This document shows, piece by piece, positions 29,127-37,079 of a stretch of DNA of 64,000 nucleotides. The stretch spans positions 62,001 through 126,000 of the forward strand of contig NZ_RCHR01000002.1 of the NCBI RefSeq assembly GCF_003665065.1, written 5' to 3'. The DNA comes from Oceanobacillus piezotolerans (GTDB taxonomy: Bacteria > Bacillota > Bacilli > Bacillales > Amphibacillaceae). Position numbers and translations under genes: made by a program. Position 1 is the stretch's first letter; every line of letters starts with the position of its first letter. The notes under the pieces were generated by a model that did no database searches, was not told where the DNA came from, and saw only the letters and a list, made by a program, of their open reading frames with translations.

Positions 29127-31514
29127 CTAATTACGTAATGGTTTTCCTTTTATTAACATGTGCTGCATTCTTGCCTGTGTCAGCGGTTCTCCAATTAAGC
29201 TTAAAAAGGCTTCTCTTTCTAAATCGAGCATAAATTGTTCATCAATTCGTGTTCCTTCTTTTATTCTTCCACCTGATAGAACATAAGCTAATTTTTCAGC
29301 AATTTTTACGTCATGGTCGGAGGCATACCCACCGTAAGCAAGAGATTTTGCACCCATTACCATCGCAGCATAACCAGCTTCACCTACTACAGGGATTTTT
29401 TCTGCTTTCGGTTTCTGATATCCAGACTTTCTTAAGGCGAGTACCTTTTGTTTTGCGTCATAGATTACATGGCTTGGATTAACACTTATAGAATCTCCCT
29501 TTCCGAGAAAGCCACTTTCAAATGCCTCTTCAGCCGAAGTGGACACTTTTGCTGTCGCTACTTTTTCAAAGACATCATTTGCGACTTTCGTTAGGTCAAA
29601 GGAAATTCCTTTTGGTAAATTTCTTAATTGTTTTAAATATAATTCCTTCGTTCCACCGCCACCCGGAATCAGTCCTACACCAACTTCCACTAGTCCAATA
29701 TAAGTTTCTATAGATGCTTGCACAGCTGCAGCTGGTAAAGTAACTTCAGCTCCTCCACCAAGTGTCATATTGAATGGAGCCGTCACGACTGGTTTTTCCG
29801 CATACTTGATACGCATTGCCATATTCTGAAATTGGCGGATGACTAAATCTAATTCATCAAAATTTTCATCCTGTGCTTCCATTAACATAAGGGCAAGGTT
29901 TGCACCAACCGAGAAATTATTGCCTTGGTTTCCAATTACGAGCCCTTCATAATTTTTTTCCACTTCTTCTACCGCATAATGAACCATTTGGATTGTATCA
30001 AGTCCGAGTGCATTGCTTTTTGAATGGAATTCAAGTAAAGCTACACCTTCTCCAAGATCTATTAAACTAGCACCATTATTTTTCTTAATGACGCCTTGTT
30101 GTTCCTTTAAAAACTTTAAATTTATTTCTTTCTTATTAAAAGTCTGCTGTTTGTATTTCTCTTTATAATAAAAAGAAAGGATTCCATTTTCGTTTTTATA
30201 GAATGTTTCGTTCCCAGATGCTAAGAGTGCAAGCACCCACTCAGGAATTATTTCTCCCTCTTGTTTCATACGCTCGACACTGTCTCTTACACCAATTGCA
30301 TCCCATGTTTCAAATGGACCTAATTCCCAGCCAAAGCCCCATTTCATTGCTCGGTCAATGGATACAATATCATCTGCAATTTCTCCCAGAAGCTCAGCAG
30401 AATACAATAAAACAGACTTAACCACATTCCAAACAAGGTCTCCAGCGCGATCGCCCTCCGAATTTACAAGCGCTTTCATTTTATTCCGAGTTCCTTTTTG
30501 TTGTTTAGCAAGCTCTACAGCAGGTGTGCTCAGCTTTTTACGATCATCATATTCCAATGTTTCTGGATTAATTTCATAGATTCCCTGGTCTTTTTTTACA
30601 AAAAATCCTTGTCCGGCCTTTGCTCCAATCCAGCCTTTTTCATTCATTTGCTTCATAAAACCTGGAACATCAAAGATTTCCTTTTCTTTTCCCGATGCCT
30701 GATTGTAAACGTTATTTGCAACGTGAATAAAAGTATCCAATCCAACAACATCCAACGTTCGGAATGTTGCACTCTTCGGTCTCCCAATTAAGGAGCCTGT
30801 TACAGAATCTACTTCACCTACACTATATTTTCCTTTAAGCATTTCCTGAACTGTAACTAATAAACCATATGTTCCAATACGGTTGGCAATGAAGTTCGCT
30901 GTATCCTTTGCTTCTACTACTCCTTTTCCAAGTACATCTTCCCCGAATGCTTTCATAAAGGTGACAACTTCTTCTGATGTATACTTGGTTGGAATAATCT
31001 CAAGCAGTTTTAAGTATCTTGGCGGGTTAAAGAAATGTGTGCCTAAGAAATGGGCCTTTAAGTCATCTGAACAATCTTGAATCATATCATGTACGGAGAT
31101 ACCAGATGTATTGGAACTGACGATAGAACCATTCTTTCTATATTTATCAATACTTGCAAAAACTTTTTTCTTTACTTCCAAATTTTCTACTACTACTTCA
31201 ATAATCCAATCTATATTTGTCAGCCTTGCCAGGTCATCCTCCAAGTTTCCAATTCTAATTAAATCCAAACTTTTCTTTGATGTTATTGGTGACGGCTTTT
31301 GTTTTAAAAGTGCCTTTTTACTATTGGCGGCAATACGATTACGTACTTGCGGGTGTTCGAGTGTTAACCCTTTACTTGCTTCTTCATTAGTAAGTTCTCT
31401 TGGGACAATATCCAGCATAAGCACTGGAATCCCAATGTTTGCTAAGTGCGCTGCAATAGCACTGCCCATTACTCCCGTTCCAAGCACTGCCGCATTTTTT
31501 ACTTGGTAGCTCAT
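29127..31514 (-). CDS. fadN: FadN, 3-hydroxyacyl-CoA dehydrogenase / enoyl-CoA hydratase
   Basis: A 795-residue bifunctional beta-oxidation protein. The N-terminal NAD domain carries GTGVMGSAIAAHLA (about residues 12-25), and the dehydrogenase part continues with FLGTHFFNPPRYLKLLEIIP. The hydratase part is C-terminal (LVIGNQGNNFSVGANLA, then GLVEVGVGLIPGGGGTKEL), the FadN order rather than the E. coli FadB order. It hydrates enoyl-CoA and oxidises the product. The FadR operator and promoter lie just upstream. Confidence 0.93.
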   Translation of the reverse strand: MSYQVKNAAVLGTGVMGSAIAAHLANIGIPVLMLDIVPRELTNEEASKGLTLEHPQVRNRIAANSKKALLKQKPSPITSKKSLDLIRIGNLEDDLARLTNIDWIIEVVVENLEVKKKVFASIDKYRKNGSIVSSNTSGISVHDMIQDCSDDLKAHFLGTHFFNPPRYLKLLEIIPTKYTSEEVVTFMKAFGEDVLGKGVVEAKDTANFIANRIGTYGLLVTVQEMLKGKYSVGEVDSVTGSLIGRPKSATFRTLDVVGLDTFIHVANNVYNQASGKEKEIFDVPGFMKQMNEKGWIGAKAGQGFFVKKDQGIYEINPETLEYDDRKKLSTPAVELAKQQKGTRNKMKALVNSEGDRAGDLVWNVVKSVLLYSAELLGEIADDIVSIDRAMKWGFGWELGPFETWDAIGVRDSVERMKQEGEIIPEWVLALLASGNETFYKNENGILSFYYKEKYKQQTFNKKEINLKFLKEQQGVIKKNNGASLIDLGEGVALLEFHSKSNALGLDTIQMVHYAVEEVEKNYEGLVIGNQGNNFSVGANLALMLMEAQDENFDELDLVIRQFQNMAMRIKYAEKPVVTAPFNMTLGGGAEVTLPAAAVQASIETYIGLVEVGVGLIPGGGGTKELYLKQLRNLPKGISFDLTKVANDVFEKVATAKVSTSAEEAFESGFLGKGDSISVNPSHVIYDAKQKVLALRKSGYQKPKAEKIPVVGEAGYAAMVMGAKSLAYGGYASDHDVKIAEKLAYVLSGGRIKEGTRIDEQFMLDLEREAFLSLIGEPLTQARMQHMLIKGKPLRN

Positions 31515-31536
31515 GACACTCCTCCTTACATGATAT

Positions 31537-31554
31537 TGAATGAATACTCATTCA
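31537..31554 (-). promoter_or_regulatory. FadR operator of the fad operon
   Basis: TGAATGAATACTCATTCA is a near-perfect palindrome that matches the B. subtilis FadR (TetR family) consensus as I recall it. It lies in the 5' leader of fadN, just downstream of the predicted start site. Long-chain acyl-CoA would release the repressor. Confidence 0.85.
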
Positions 31555-31589
31555 TTTTTACCAAAAAAATTTTTCATATTTATATCTTT

Positions 31590-31618
31590 ACTATAATCGA
31601 TTATCTGATATTTCGCAA
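31590..31618 (-). promoter_or_regulatory. SigA promoter of fadN
   Basis: On the minus strand TTGCGA (31613-31618), a 17-base spacer and TATAGT (31590-31595). The start site would fall near 31583, so the FadR box is transcribed. Confidence 0.6.
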
Positions 31619-31783
31619 TAAATTAAATTGATTATATAGTTTTAATTCTGCATTAGAGGAAGATACATTTATTTATGAAATTAGTCGCCATAAGAATCGC
31701 ATGATTTAGTTGATGCTCGTCGATTAAATGTTCATTATAGATTAATTTTCTTCTATTCTATTAATAATTCGTAATCATTCTTA

Positions 31784-31812
31784 TTTACAATTCGTAACGA
31801 TTACGATATTAT
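31784..31812 (+). promoter_or_regulatory. Zur-controlled promoter of znuA
   Basis: TTTACA (31784-31789) and TATTAT (31807-31812) are 17 bases apart. The spacer consists almost entirely of the inverted repeat TCGTAACGATTACGA (31792-31806), matching the core of the Bacillus Zur box. A second, weaker match (ATTCGTAATCATTCTTATT) lies immediately upstream, around 31768-31786. Zinc-bound Zur should exclude RNA polymerase directly. Confidence 0.85.
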
Positions 31813-31852
31813 AATAAACGTGAATTTATAAAAATTGAAGGATGAAGAACTT

Positions 31853-32818
31853 ATGAGAAAAGCAATCAAATCTATAATTCTCCTATTATTTATCAGTATC
31901 TTTATGATTGGATGCGCACCTAAAAATGCAACAACCAAAGAAGATGATTCTCTTACGATTTATACAAGTATTTACCCGATTCAATATGCTATTGAGCGAA
32001 TTGCTGGTGATACTCTGTCTGTTAAAACGGTTTATCCACCAGGTGTTGACGCCCATTCCTATGAACCTACATCAAAGGATATGACAGCCATTGCCGAAAG
32101 TGATGCTTTCTTTTATATAGGATCTGACTTAGAAGCATTTGCAGAAACTGCTGCTGATGCTTTGCAAAATCAGGATGTTTCCCTAATAGAAATCGGGAAG
32201 CATGAAGAATTATTCCAAACGGATTCAGAAGATAATGGCCATAACCATACCGATGAAGAACACGGCCACGATCAGCATGATGGACATAATCACGGAGACA
32301 AGGATCCACATATTTGGATTGATCCGTTACGTATGATTAAAATGTCGGAAATCATAAAGGAAGAACTTGTTAAGCTTAATCCTGAAGCAAAAGAACAATA
32401 TAATCAAAACTTTGTAGCTTTAGAAAAAGATTTATTAACGCTTGATGAGCAATTTAAGCGAGCTTTAGAGAATAAAGAAAATAAACAAATTTTAGTTTCG
32501 CATGCAGCCTATGGTTATTGGGAGGATCGTTATGGAATAGAACAAATTGCGATTAATGGAATCTCCTCAAGCAGTGAGCCTTCTCAAAAGGAATTAACGG
32601 AAATTATTGATCAGGCAAAGGCATATGGGTTAGAATATATTATTTTCGAACAAAATACCGCTAATCGAGTATCTCAAATTATCCAAAATGAGATTGGTGT
32701 TGATAGTCTAACCATCCATAATCTTGCTGTATTAACAGAACAGGATATTACAAATGGTGAAGATTATATTTCTTTAATGCAGTCAAATATTGAAATTCTA
32801 GAACAAGCAACAGAATAA
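31853..32818 (+). CDS. znuA: ZnuA-type zinc-binding lipoprotein
   Basis: A 321-residue lipoprotein (lipobox ending at Cys21, MIGC) of the cluster A-I metal-binding family. It shows the expected zinc ligands in VDAHSYEP, KDPHIWIDP and LVSHAAYGYW, and a His/Asp-rich loop (NGHNHTDEEHGHDQHDGHNH) that is typical of zinc rather than manganese binding proteins. I use ATG 31853 (MRKAIKSI) with AAGGA upstream rather than TTG 31835. It is the first gene of znuA-znuC-znuB-zur behind a Zur box, so high-affinity zinc uptake is well supported. Confidence 0.93.
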   Translation: MRKAIKSIILLLFISIFMIGCAPKNATTKEDDSLTIYTSIYPIQYAIERIAGDTLSVKTVYPPGVDAHSYEPTSKDMTAIAESDAFFYIGSDLEAFAETAADALQNQDVSLIEIGKHEELFQTDSEDNGHNHTDEEHGHDQHDGHNHGDKDPHIWIDPLRMIKMSEIIKEELVKLNPEAKEQYNQNFVALEKDLLTLDEQFKRALENKENKQILVSHAAYGYWEDRYGIEQIAINGISSSSEPSQKELTEIIDQAKAYGLEYIIFEQNTANRVSQIIQNEIGVDSLTIHNLAVLTEQDITNGEDYISLMQSNIEILEQATE

Positions 32819-32873
32819 AGTGCTACCTTACACAGTGGGTATTTTCTTACATCCCCCACTCAGTGTTAGCACC
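32819..32873 (+). terminator. Hairpin between znuA and znuC
   Basis: GTGCTA plus AGTGGG on the left pair with CCCACT plus TAGCAC on the right, around an AT-rich loop. No T-run follows. It may be an RNA processing or partial termination site that lets znuA be made in excess of znuCB. Confidence 0.4.
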
Positions 32874-33013
32874 ACAAGAGGGTATGCGTATCAGACCCTT
32901 GAATGAAATGGGCTTTTGACTTGCTGCTTGTCTCAACTTTAATTATTAATGTATCACTTCATATCAAAGTGCAGCGCTGCAGCAAGTTAACCTGCAATTA
33001 ACTGGAGGTTTAA

Positions 33014-33769
33014 ATGATGGAATCAGTCGTATCCCTTAAAAATGTAAGTTATTCTTATGAAAAAAAGCCAGTATTGACATCCATCGATTTCGAGATTCCT
33101 CGCGGGTCATTTATGGGCCTTGTAGGACCAAATGGTGGTGGAAAAACTACCTTAATAAAATTAATGCTTGGTCTTTTGAAACCGGATGAAGGATCCATTG
33201 AATTATTTGGAAGACCCCTGGAGTATGTTAAAGACCGAAGCAAAATTGGTTTTGTTTCCCAAAAAGCAAACACTTTTAATAAAGGATTCCCTGCTACTGT
33301 TTTTGAAGTAGTTTCTACAGGTTTAACAGCAAAAATTGGCTATTTTAAGTTTATGAACAAACAACATAAAGCAAAAATTTTAAAAGCTATTGAACAGGTT
33401 GGTATGTCAGAATATGCACATCAAAATATTGGAAATTTATCAGGTGGACAACAACAGCGCATATTTATTGCTCGCGCACTAGTTAATGACCCGGAGTTAA
33501 TTATTCTGGATGAACCAACCGTTGGTGTAGACTATGAAAATGTAAAACGATTTTATGAGCTATTACATCGACTTCATGATAAAAACAATATTACGTTATT
33601 ATTAGTTACCCATGATACAGGGACAATGACAGAACATGCGACTGACATTGTATGCTTAAATAAGACCCTTCATTTCCATGGAAAACCAAATGAATACACT
33701 TCCTTGTCAGAGAAAGACTTATCAAGGATTTACGGACACCCCGTAAATATTGTCGTCCACAATCATTGA
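33014..33769 (+). CDS. znuC: ZnuC, zinc ABC transporter ATPase
   Basis: A 251-residue ATPase with Walker A (GPNGGGKTT), signature LSGGQQQRIFIARAL, Walker B (LIILDEPTVGVD) and a switch His in LVTHD. The C-terminus has the short His-containing tail (HPVNIVVHNH) common in this family. GGAGG stands 7 bases before ATG 33014. The gene lies about 195 bases after znuA and 14 bases before znuB. Confidence 0.93.
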   Translation: MMESVVSLKNVSYSYEKKPVLTSIDFEIPRGSFMGLVGPNGGGKTTLIKLMLGLLKPDEGSIELFGRPLEYVKDRSKIGFVSQKANTFNKGFPATVFEVVSTGLTAKIGYFKFMNKQHKAKILKAIEQVGMSEYAHQNIGNLSGGQQQRIFIARALVNDPELIILDEPTVGVDYENVKRFYELLHRLHDKNNITLLLVTHDTGTMTEHATDIVCLNKTLHFHGKPNEYTSLSEKDLSRIYGHPVNIVVHNH

Positions 33770-33783
33770 ACGGAGGCAACAAA

Positions 33784-34635
33784 ATGCTAGTTGATTTTTT
33801 TACCTATGATTTTTTACGTTACACTTTTTTTACCGGAATGCTAATTGGAATTATCGCACCCTTATTAGGAACATTTATTGTTGTAAGAAGATTGTCCCTA
33901 ATAGCAGATGCATTATCTCATGTAACACTTGCTGGTATTGCCTTCGGATTAATGATGGAGAAACTGTTTTTGATACCCATTCCCGCACTTTATAGCGGAA
34001 TGGCTTTCTCGGTTTTCGGTTCTGTCTTAATCGAAAAGCTTCGCAGCGTCTACAATGCGTATCAAGAGATTGCAATACCAATTATTCTTTCTGGCGGTGT
34101 TGGTTTAAGTGTTATTTTCATCGCCGTAGCAGATGGGTTTAATACAGACCTATTTAATTATCTATTCGGATCCGTTTCTGCAGTAAGCCAAAATGACTTT
34201 TTTATGATATTAACCATCTCTATCTTTGTTATACTTGTGGTAGCATTCTTTTATAAGGAATTGTTTACATTGTCTTTTGATGAAGAGCATGCAACGATTT
34301 CAGGCATCCATGCAAAATCAATCCATTTACTATTTATCGTACTAACCGCACTCGTTATTGCTGCTTCGATTCGAATCGTTGGGGTATTACTTGTATCCGC
34401 ATTAATGACATTACCAGTTGCTGCAGCGATGCGATTAGCAAAAGGCTTTAAACAAATGATGTATCTTTCTATTTTATTTGGCGAGATATCTGTCATTGTT
34501 GGGATCATTTCTGGATACTATTTAAATATTCCGCCTGGAGGAACCATTGTCATGGTTTCCATCTTCATTTTATTATTATCTATCGGTATGAAGAAATTTA
34601 ACTTTCGACTTAAAAAAGTGAGGGAAACGGGATGA
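33784..34635 (+). CDS. znuB: ZnuB, zinc ABC transporter permease
   Basis: A 283-residue ABC-3 family permease with about 8 helices and the motif LLGTFIVVRRLSLIADALSHVTLAGIAFG near the N-terminus, diagnostic for Zn/Mn permeases. The start is ATG 33784 with CGGAGG upstream; a longer TTG start would place the ribosome binding site inside the gene. The stop codon overlaps the zur start by 4 bases (ATGA). Confidence 0.92.
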   Translation: MLVDFFTYDFLRYTFFTGMLIGIIAPLLGTFIVVRRLSLIADALSHVTLAGIAFGLMMEKLFLIPIPALYSGMAFSVFGSVLIEKLRSVYNAYQEIAIPIILSGGVGLSVIFIAVADGFNTDLFNYLFGSVSAVSQNDFFMILTISIFVILVVAFFYKELFTLSFDEEHATISGIHAKSIHLLFIVLTALVIAASIRIVGVLLVSALMTLPVAAAMRLAKGFKQMMYLSILFGEISVIVGIISGYYLNIPPGGTIVMVSIFILLLSIGMKKFNFRLKKVRETG

Positions 34636-35045
34636 ATGTTGAAGAAGCCATTGAACTATTAAAGGAAAAAGGATATAAAGCCACTGGAAGAAGAAAAGAT
34701 ATTCTAGGCTATTTTGCAGAGTCTGATGGATATCGAACAGCAAAGGATCTTATCCAATACTTAGATAAAGGTGAAGATGGGATTAGTTTTGATACCATTT
34801 ATCGTAACCTTCATTTGTATCATGATGTCGGCATTTTAGAATCTACAGAGTTAAATGGGGAAAAGCATTTTCGTATGAATTGCACCAGTCACCATCACCA
34901 TCATTTTATTTGTAATGACTGTGGAAAAACGAAGGAAATAGAAGTTTGCCCAATGGAAGAAGTCACCCGCAAACTAGCAAACTATGAAATCGATGGGCAC
35001 AAGTTTGAAATCTACGGGCTATGCCCGGATTGTCAGCATGCTTAA
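34632..35045 (+). CDS. zur: Zur, zinc-responsive Fur-family repressor
   Basis: A 137-residue Fur-family protein: winged helix (GYKATGRRKDILGYFAES, then DTIYRNLHLYHDVGILES), a His-rich metal segment (SHHHHHFICNDCGK) and two CxxC pairs (CNDC and CPDC) that hold structural zinc. Overlap with znuB, the znuACB context and the Zur box upstream of znuA all argue for Zur rather than Fur or PerR. It would repress its own operon when zinc is plentiful. In B. subtilis zur is located elsewhere, so this arrangement is self-contained. Confidence 0.92.
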   Translation: MNVEEAIELLKEKGYKATGRRKDILGYFAESDGYRTAKDLIQYLDKGEDGISFDTIYRNLHLYHDVGILESTELNGEKHFRMNCTSHHHHHFICNDCGKTKEIEVCPMEEVTRKLANYEIDGHKFEIYGLCPDCQHA

Positions 35046-35063
35046 ATAATAAATAGATTATCT

Positions 35064-35105
35064 AAAAGATGTTCCAAAAGTTCACTTGGGAGCATCTTTT
35101 TCTTT
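35064..35105 (+). terminator. Intrinsic terminator of the znu-zur operon
   Basis: AAAAGATG and TTCCAA pair with TTGGGA and CATCTTTT across a small bulge, followed by TTTTTCTTTT. Confidence 0.7.
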
Positions 35106-35154
35106 TATGCAATTTAGTTAGACTGCTGATTAGTTTGATTCAGAACAATGTATG

Positions 35155-35180
35155 GAACCGCTCCGGAAATACACTACGCT
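35155..35180. repeat. Fragment of the GC-rich repeat
   Basis: GGAACCGCTCCGGAAATACAC followed by TACGCTAAG matches the left end of copy B, then similarity stops abruptly. It looks like a truncated copy. Confidence 0.6.
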
Positions 35181-35300
35181 AAGTTTGAGCTTCTCGACTT
35201 TCCCTTTGATTACTGTAATAAGAAATTCAAATGTAGATCTTTGAAACGTTTTTTACTGTACTTCCACAACACATAAAGCAGAATGTCTATAGTTAGCGTA

Positions 35301-35420
35301 GGCAGAATACGAAGACTCCTACGGGAATAGCACGTGTCCGAAGACCCCGCAGCAGTGGTTTTTCCGCGAGGAGGCTGAGGCCGTGCCCGTGGAAAGCGAA
35401 GTATTCTGCCGAAGCGGCTT
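35301..35420. repeat. GC-rich structured intergenic repeat, copy D (reverse orientation)
   Basis: GGCAGAATAC and GTATTCTGCC form the paired ends. Inside lie GAAGACTCCTACGGG, GAAGACCCCGCAGCAG, CGCGAGGAGGCTGAGGC and CGTGGAAAGCG, matching copy C block for block. Confidence 0.85.
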
Positions 35421-35660
35421 CTAGCACAAACTATCATTAGAACAAGCGAGAGTAGAATCAGGAAATATCATTTTCACTACGTCAGATTTTCTATCAAATG
35501 TGCATTATAAACATAATTACTTATTTCCTTCTTAAATTATCCGGTTTCTTAAAGCAGTTCACCCGCATCTATCTTTTGCAGAAAATATTACAATAACCTC
35601 CAAATTTCTACCATTATTGTGTATAATGTTAACTAGAAATCAATATATAGGAGAATGACT

Positions 35661-36122
35661 ATGAATAATCATAAAGGAATTATTGTTATATTAATGACTA
35701 TTTTAATTGCAGGCTTCATTGCTTTTGTTATCATTATGCAGCATAAGTTTATGAACCCGGATTTCGCAGCGGCAGATGCTTCAACAGAGGTTAACTCGGA
35801 ACAAAGCCCTTCAGATTCTAACAACAAAGAAGCGGAACAAAAAGAGAAAGATGAAGCTGAACCCAATAACGAGACTGCTAATGCCAAAGAAGAGGCTGAA
35901 GATGCTAGCGGAGAAGATTTACCTACTACAATGTATGTAACAGCAAGTATATTAAATGTAAGAGGTGGACCCGGTACAGATACAGAGATTATCGGAGGAG
36001 TCACACTCAACCAAGAAGTTGAAGTCGAGGATATAAATGATCCTGATGGTTGGGTAAAAATTAAGACAGACGAATTTACAGGATACGTGAATATAAAGTA
36101 TTTATCAGATGAACAGCAATAA
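35661..36122 (+). CDS. Membrane-anchored SH3-domain protein
   Basis: A 153-residue protein with an N-terminal membrane anchor (about residues 6-28), an acidic Asn/Glu-rich spacer (residues 40-90) and a C-terminal bacterial SH3 domain (YVTASILNVRGGPGTDTEIIGGV, ending WVKIKTDEFTGYVNIKYL). Such SH3b domains bind peptidoglycan, but there is no attached enzyme. The start is ATG 35661, because AGGAG would be only one base from the upstream ATG at 35655. It is a single gene with a shared terminator downstream. Its role in the cell wall is inferred. Confidence 0.8.
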   Translation: MNNHKGIIVILMTILIAGFIAFVIIMQHKFMNPDFAAADASTEVNSEQSPSDSNNKEAEQKEKDEAEPNNETANAKEEAEDASGEDLPTTMYVTASILNVRGGPGTDTEIIGGVTLNQEVEVEDINDPDGWVKIKTDEFTGYVNIKYLSDEQQ

Positions 36123-36141
36123 GTCCAAGTAATACTAGTAT

Positions 36142-36181
36142 AAAGAGCTTTAGAGAGGAAATCTCTCTAAAGCTCTTTTTA
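36142..36181. terminator. Bidirectional terminator between SH3 gene and ykkD
   Basis: GAGCTTTAGAGAG pairs with CTCTCTAAAGCTC over a GAAAT loop, with TTTTT on the plus strand and a short TTTA on the minus. It overlaps the ykkD stop codon. Confidence 0.8.
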
Positions 36182-36493
36182 ACTAATTAATTTCAATCCA
36201 ACTGCGGAAGCAATAATCATCCCAATAAATAAGATTCTTCGCCAATCCCTCGATTCGTTAAACAAGATCATGCCGACAATCGCTCCGCCAGCTGTACCGA
36301 TACCGGTCCAAATGGCATATGCAGTTCCCATTGGAATCGTGCGCATTGCTAATGTTAAGAATAGAAAGCTAAATAGAAAACCGCCAATTAATAGAGCAAA
36401 AGAGGGTAGGTTCTTCTTTTGAACCACTTTATTAATACCTATTACACCAGTTACCTCACCGACACCTGCTAATAAAAGGAAAAACCAATCCAT
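36179..36493 (-). CDS. ykkD: YkkD-like SMR family exporter subunit
   Basis: A 104-residue, four-helix SMR protein. The membrane-embedded Glu is in LLAGVGEVTGV (E13) and the conserved loop is PMGTAYAIWTGIGTAGGAIVGM. It closely resembles B. subtilis YkkD, including the ending SAVGLKLIS. With its partner it forms an asymmetric exporter. The guanidine-I riboswitch upstream points to guanidinium as the natural substrate. The ATG overlaps the ykkC stop by one base (TAATG). Confidence 0.9.
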   Translation of the reverse strand: MDWFFLLLAGVGEVTGVIGINKVVQKKNLPSFALLIGGFLFSFLFLTLAMRTIPMGTAYAIWTGIGTAGGAIVGMILFNESRDWRRILFIGMIIASAVGLKLIS

Positions 36494-36834
36494 TAGGCAT
36501 CCCCCCCTTCCTGTTCCTCATTCGGTGTAATCAGTTTTAATCCAATAACACCACATAATAAAATTAGGATAAGCACAATTTTCTCAAGCTGAAAGGCTTC
36601 CCCGAAAACGAATATCTCCATCACTACGGTACCTGCTGTACCCATTCCCGCAAAAACAGCATAAGTTGTTCCCACTGGTAAACGCTCAGAACCAATAATT
36701 AATAAATGCATACTAGCATAAATGGCGATAAGTGTTAGTGCCCATGTCCACCAATTATACGAATGGTTTAGTCCTGTTACCCATCCGATTTCAAAGAGAC
36801 CGGCTAGAAATACAATACTCCAATCTTTGTTCAA
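36493..36834 (-). CDS. ykkC: YkkC-like SMR family exporter subunit
   Basis: A 113-residue, four-helix SMR protein with the Glu in LAGLFEIGWVTGL (E14) and the loop LPVGTTYAVFAGMGTAGTVVMEI, matching B. subtilis YkkC. I take TTG 36834 as the start because GGAGG is 7 bases upstream and the size fits the family; the frame is open to 36966, but that part lies inside the riboswitch. It is the first gene behind the guanidine-I riboswitch. Confidence 0.9.
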   Translation of the reverse strand: MNKDWSIVFLAGLFEIGWVTGLNHSYNWWTWALTLIAIYASMHLLIIGSERLPVGTTYAVFAGMGTAGTVVMEIFVFGEAFQLEKIVLILILLCGVIGLKLITPNEEQEGGDA

Positions 36835-36901
36835 TTTATATCCTCCTTGTATTCTTTTACAAACTTTATTTCTATAGGGAATTCGAAAGAGCTCATACAA
36901 C

Positions 36902-36946
36902 AAAAAAAACCAGAGAAGATATCTATATATTGATATCCTCCCGGGT
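36902..36946 (-). terminator. Terminator arm of the guanidine-I riboswitch
   Basis: On the minus strand GGAGGATATC pairs with GATATCTTCTC around AATATATA and is followed by TGG and eight T. Its 5' arm overlaps the aptamer's 3' end, so ligand binding should prevent termination. Confidence 0.88.
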
Positions 36947-37036
36947 TTTTGTCCCTCCGTGTACACGAAGCGTTCGTGCGTTTCCTCTCGGACCAGACCA
37001 GTATAGTGTACTGCGGAACCCTAGGAAACTCCTCTA
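36937..37036 (-). ncRNA. Guanidine-I riboswitch (ykkC-yxkD RNA)
   Basis: On the minus strand the conserved blocks appear in order: CTAGGGTTCCGC (37013-37024), CTGGTCTGGTCCGAGAGGAAAC (within 36978-37001) and ACACGGAGGGACAAAAACCCGGGAGG (ending near 36937). These are the hallmarks of the class I guanidine riboswitch. It stands directly before the ykkC-ykkD pair, matching the known arrangement in B. subtilis. Confidence 0.95.
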
Positions 37037-37079
37037 TTATATTATAATACTACAATATAATTAAATAAAAATAAAACAT

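Larger units (their letters stand above)
35046..35660. other. Repeat-bearing intergenic region after zur
   Basis: Six hundred bases that hold the zur terminator, a fragment of the GC-rich repeat (35155-35180) and a full inverted copy (35301-35420). The rest is AT-rich with no credible gene. A minus-strand frame at 35210-35437 merely reads through the repeat. Confidence 0.6.

Noticed and set aside
35210-35437. Minus-strand frame after zur
   Set aside because: It is coded almost entirely by repeat copy D, so it is a by-product of the repeat.
36835-36966. Longer N-terminus for ykkC
   Set aside because: The codons overlap the guanidine-I riboswitch and its terminator; TTG 36834 has a proper ribosome site.
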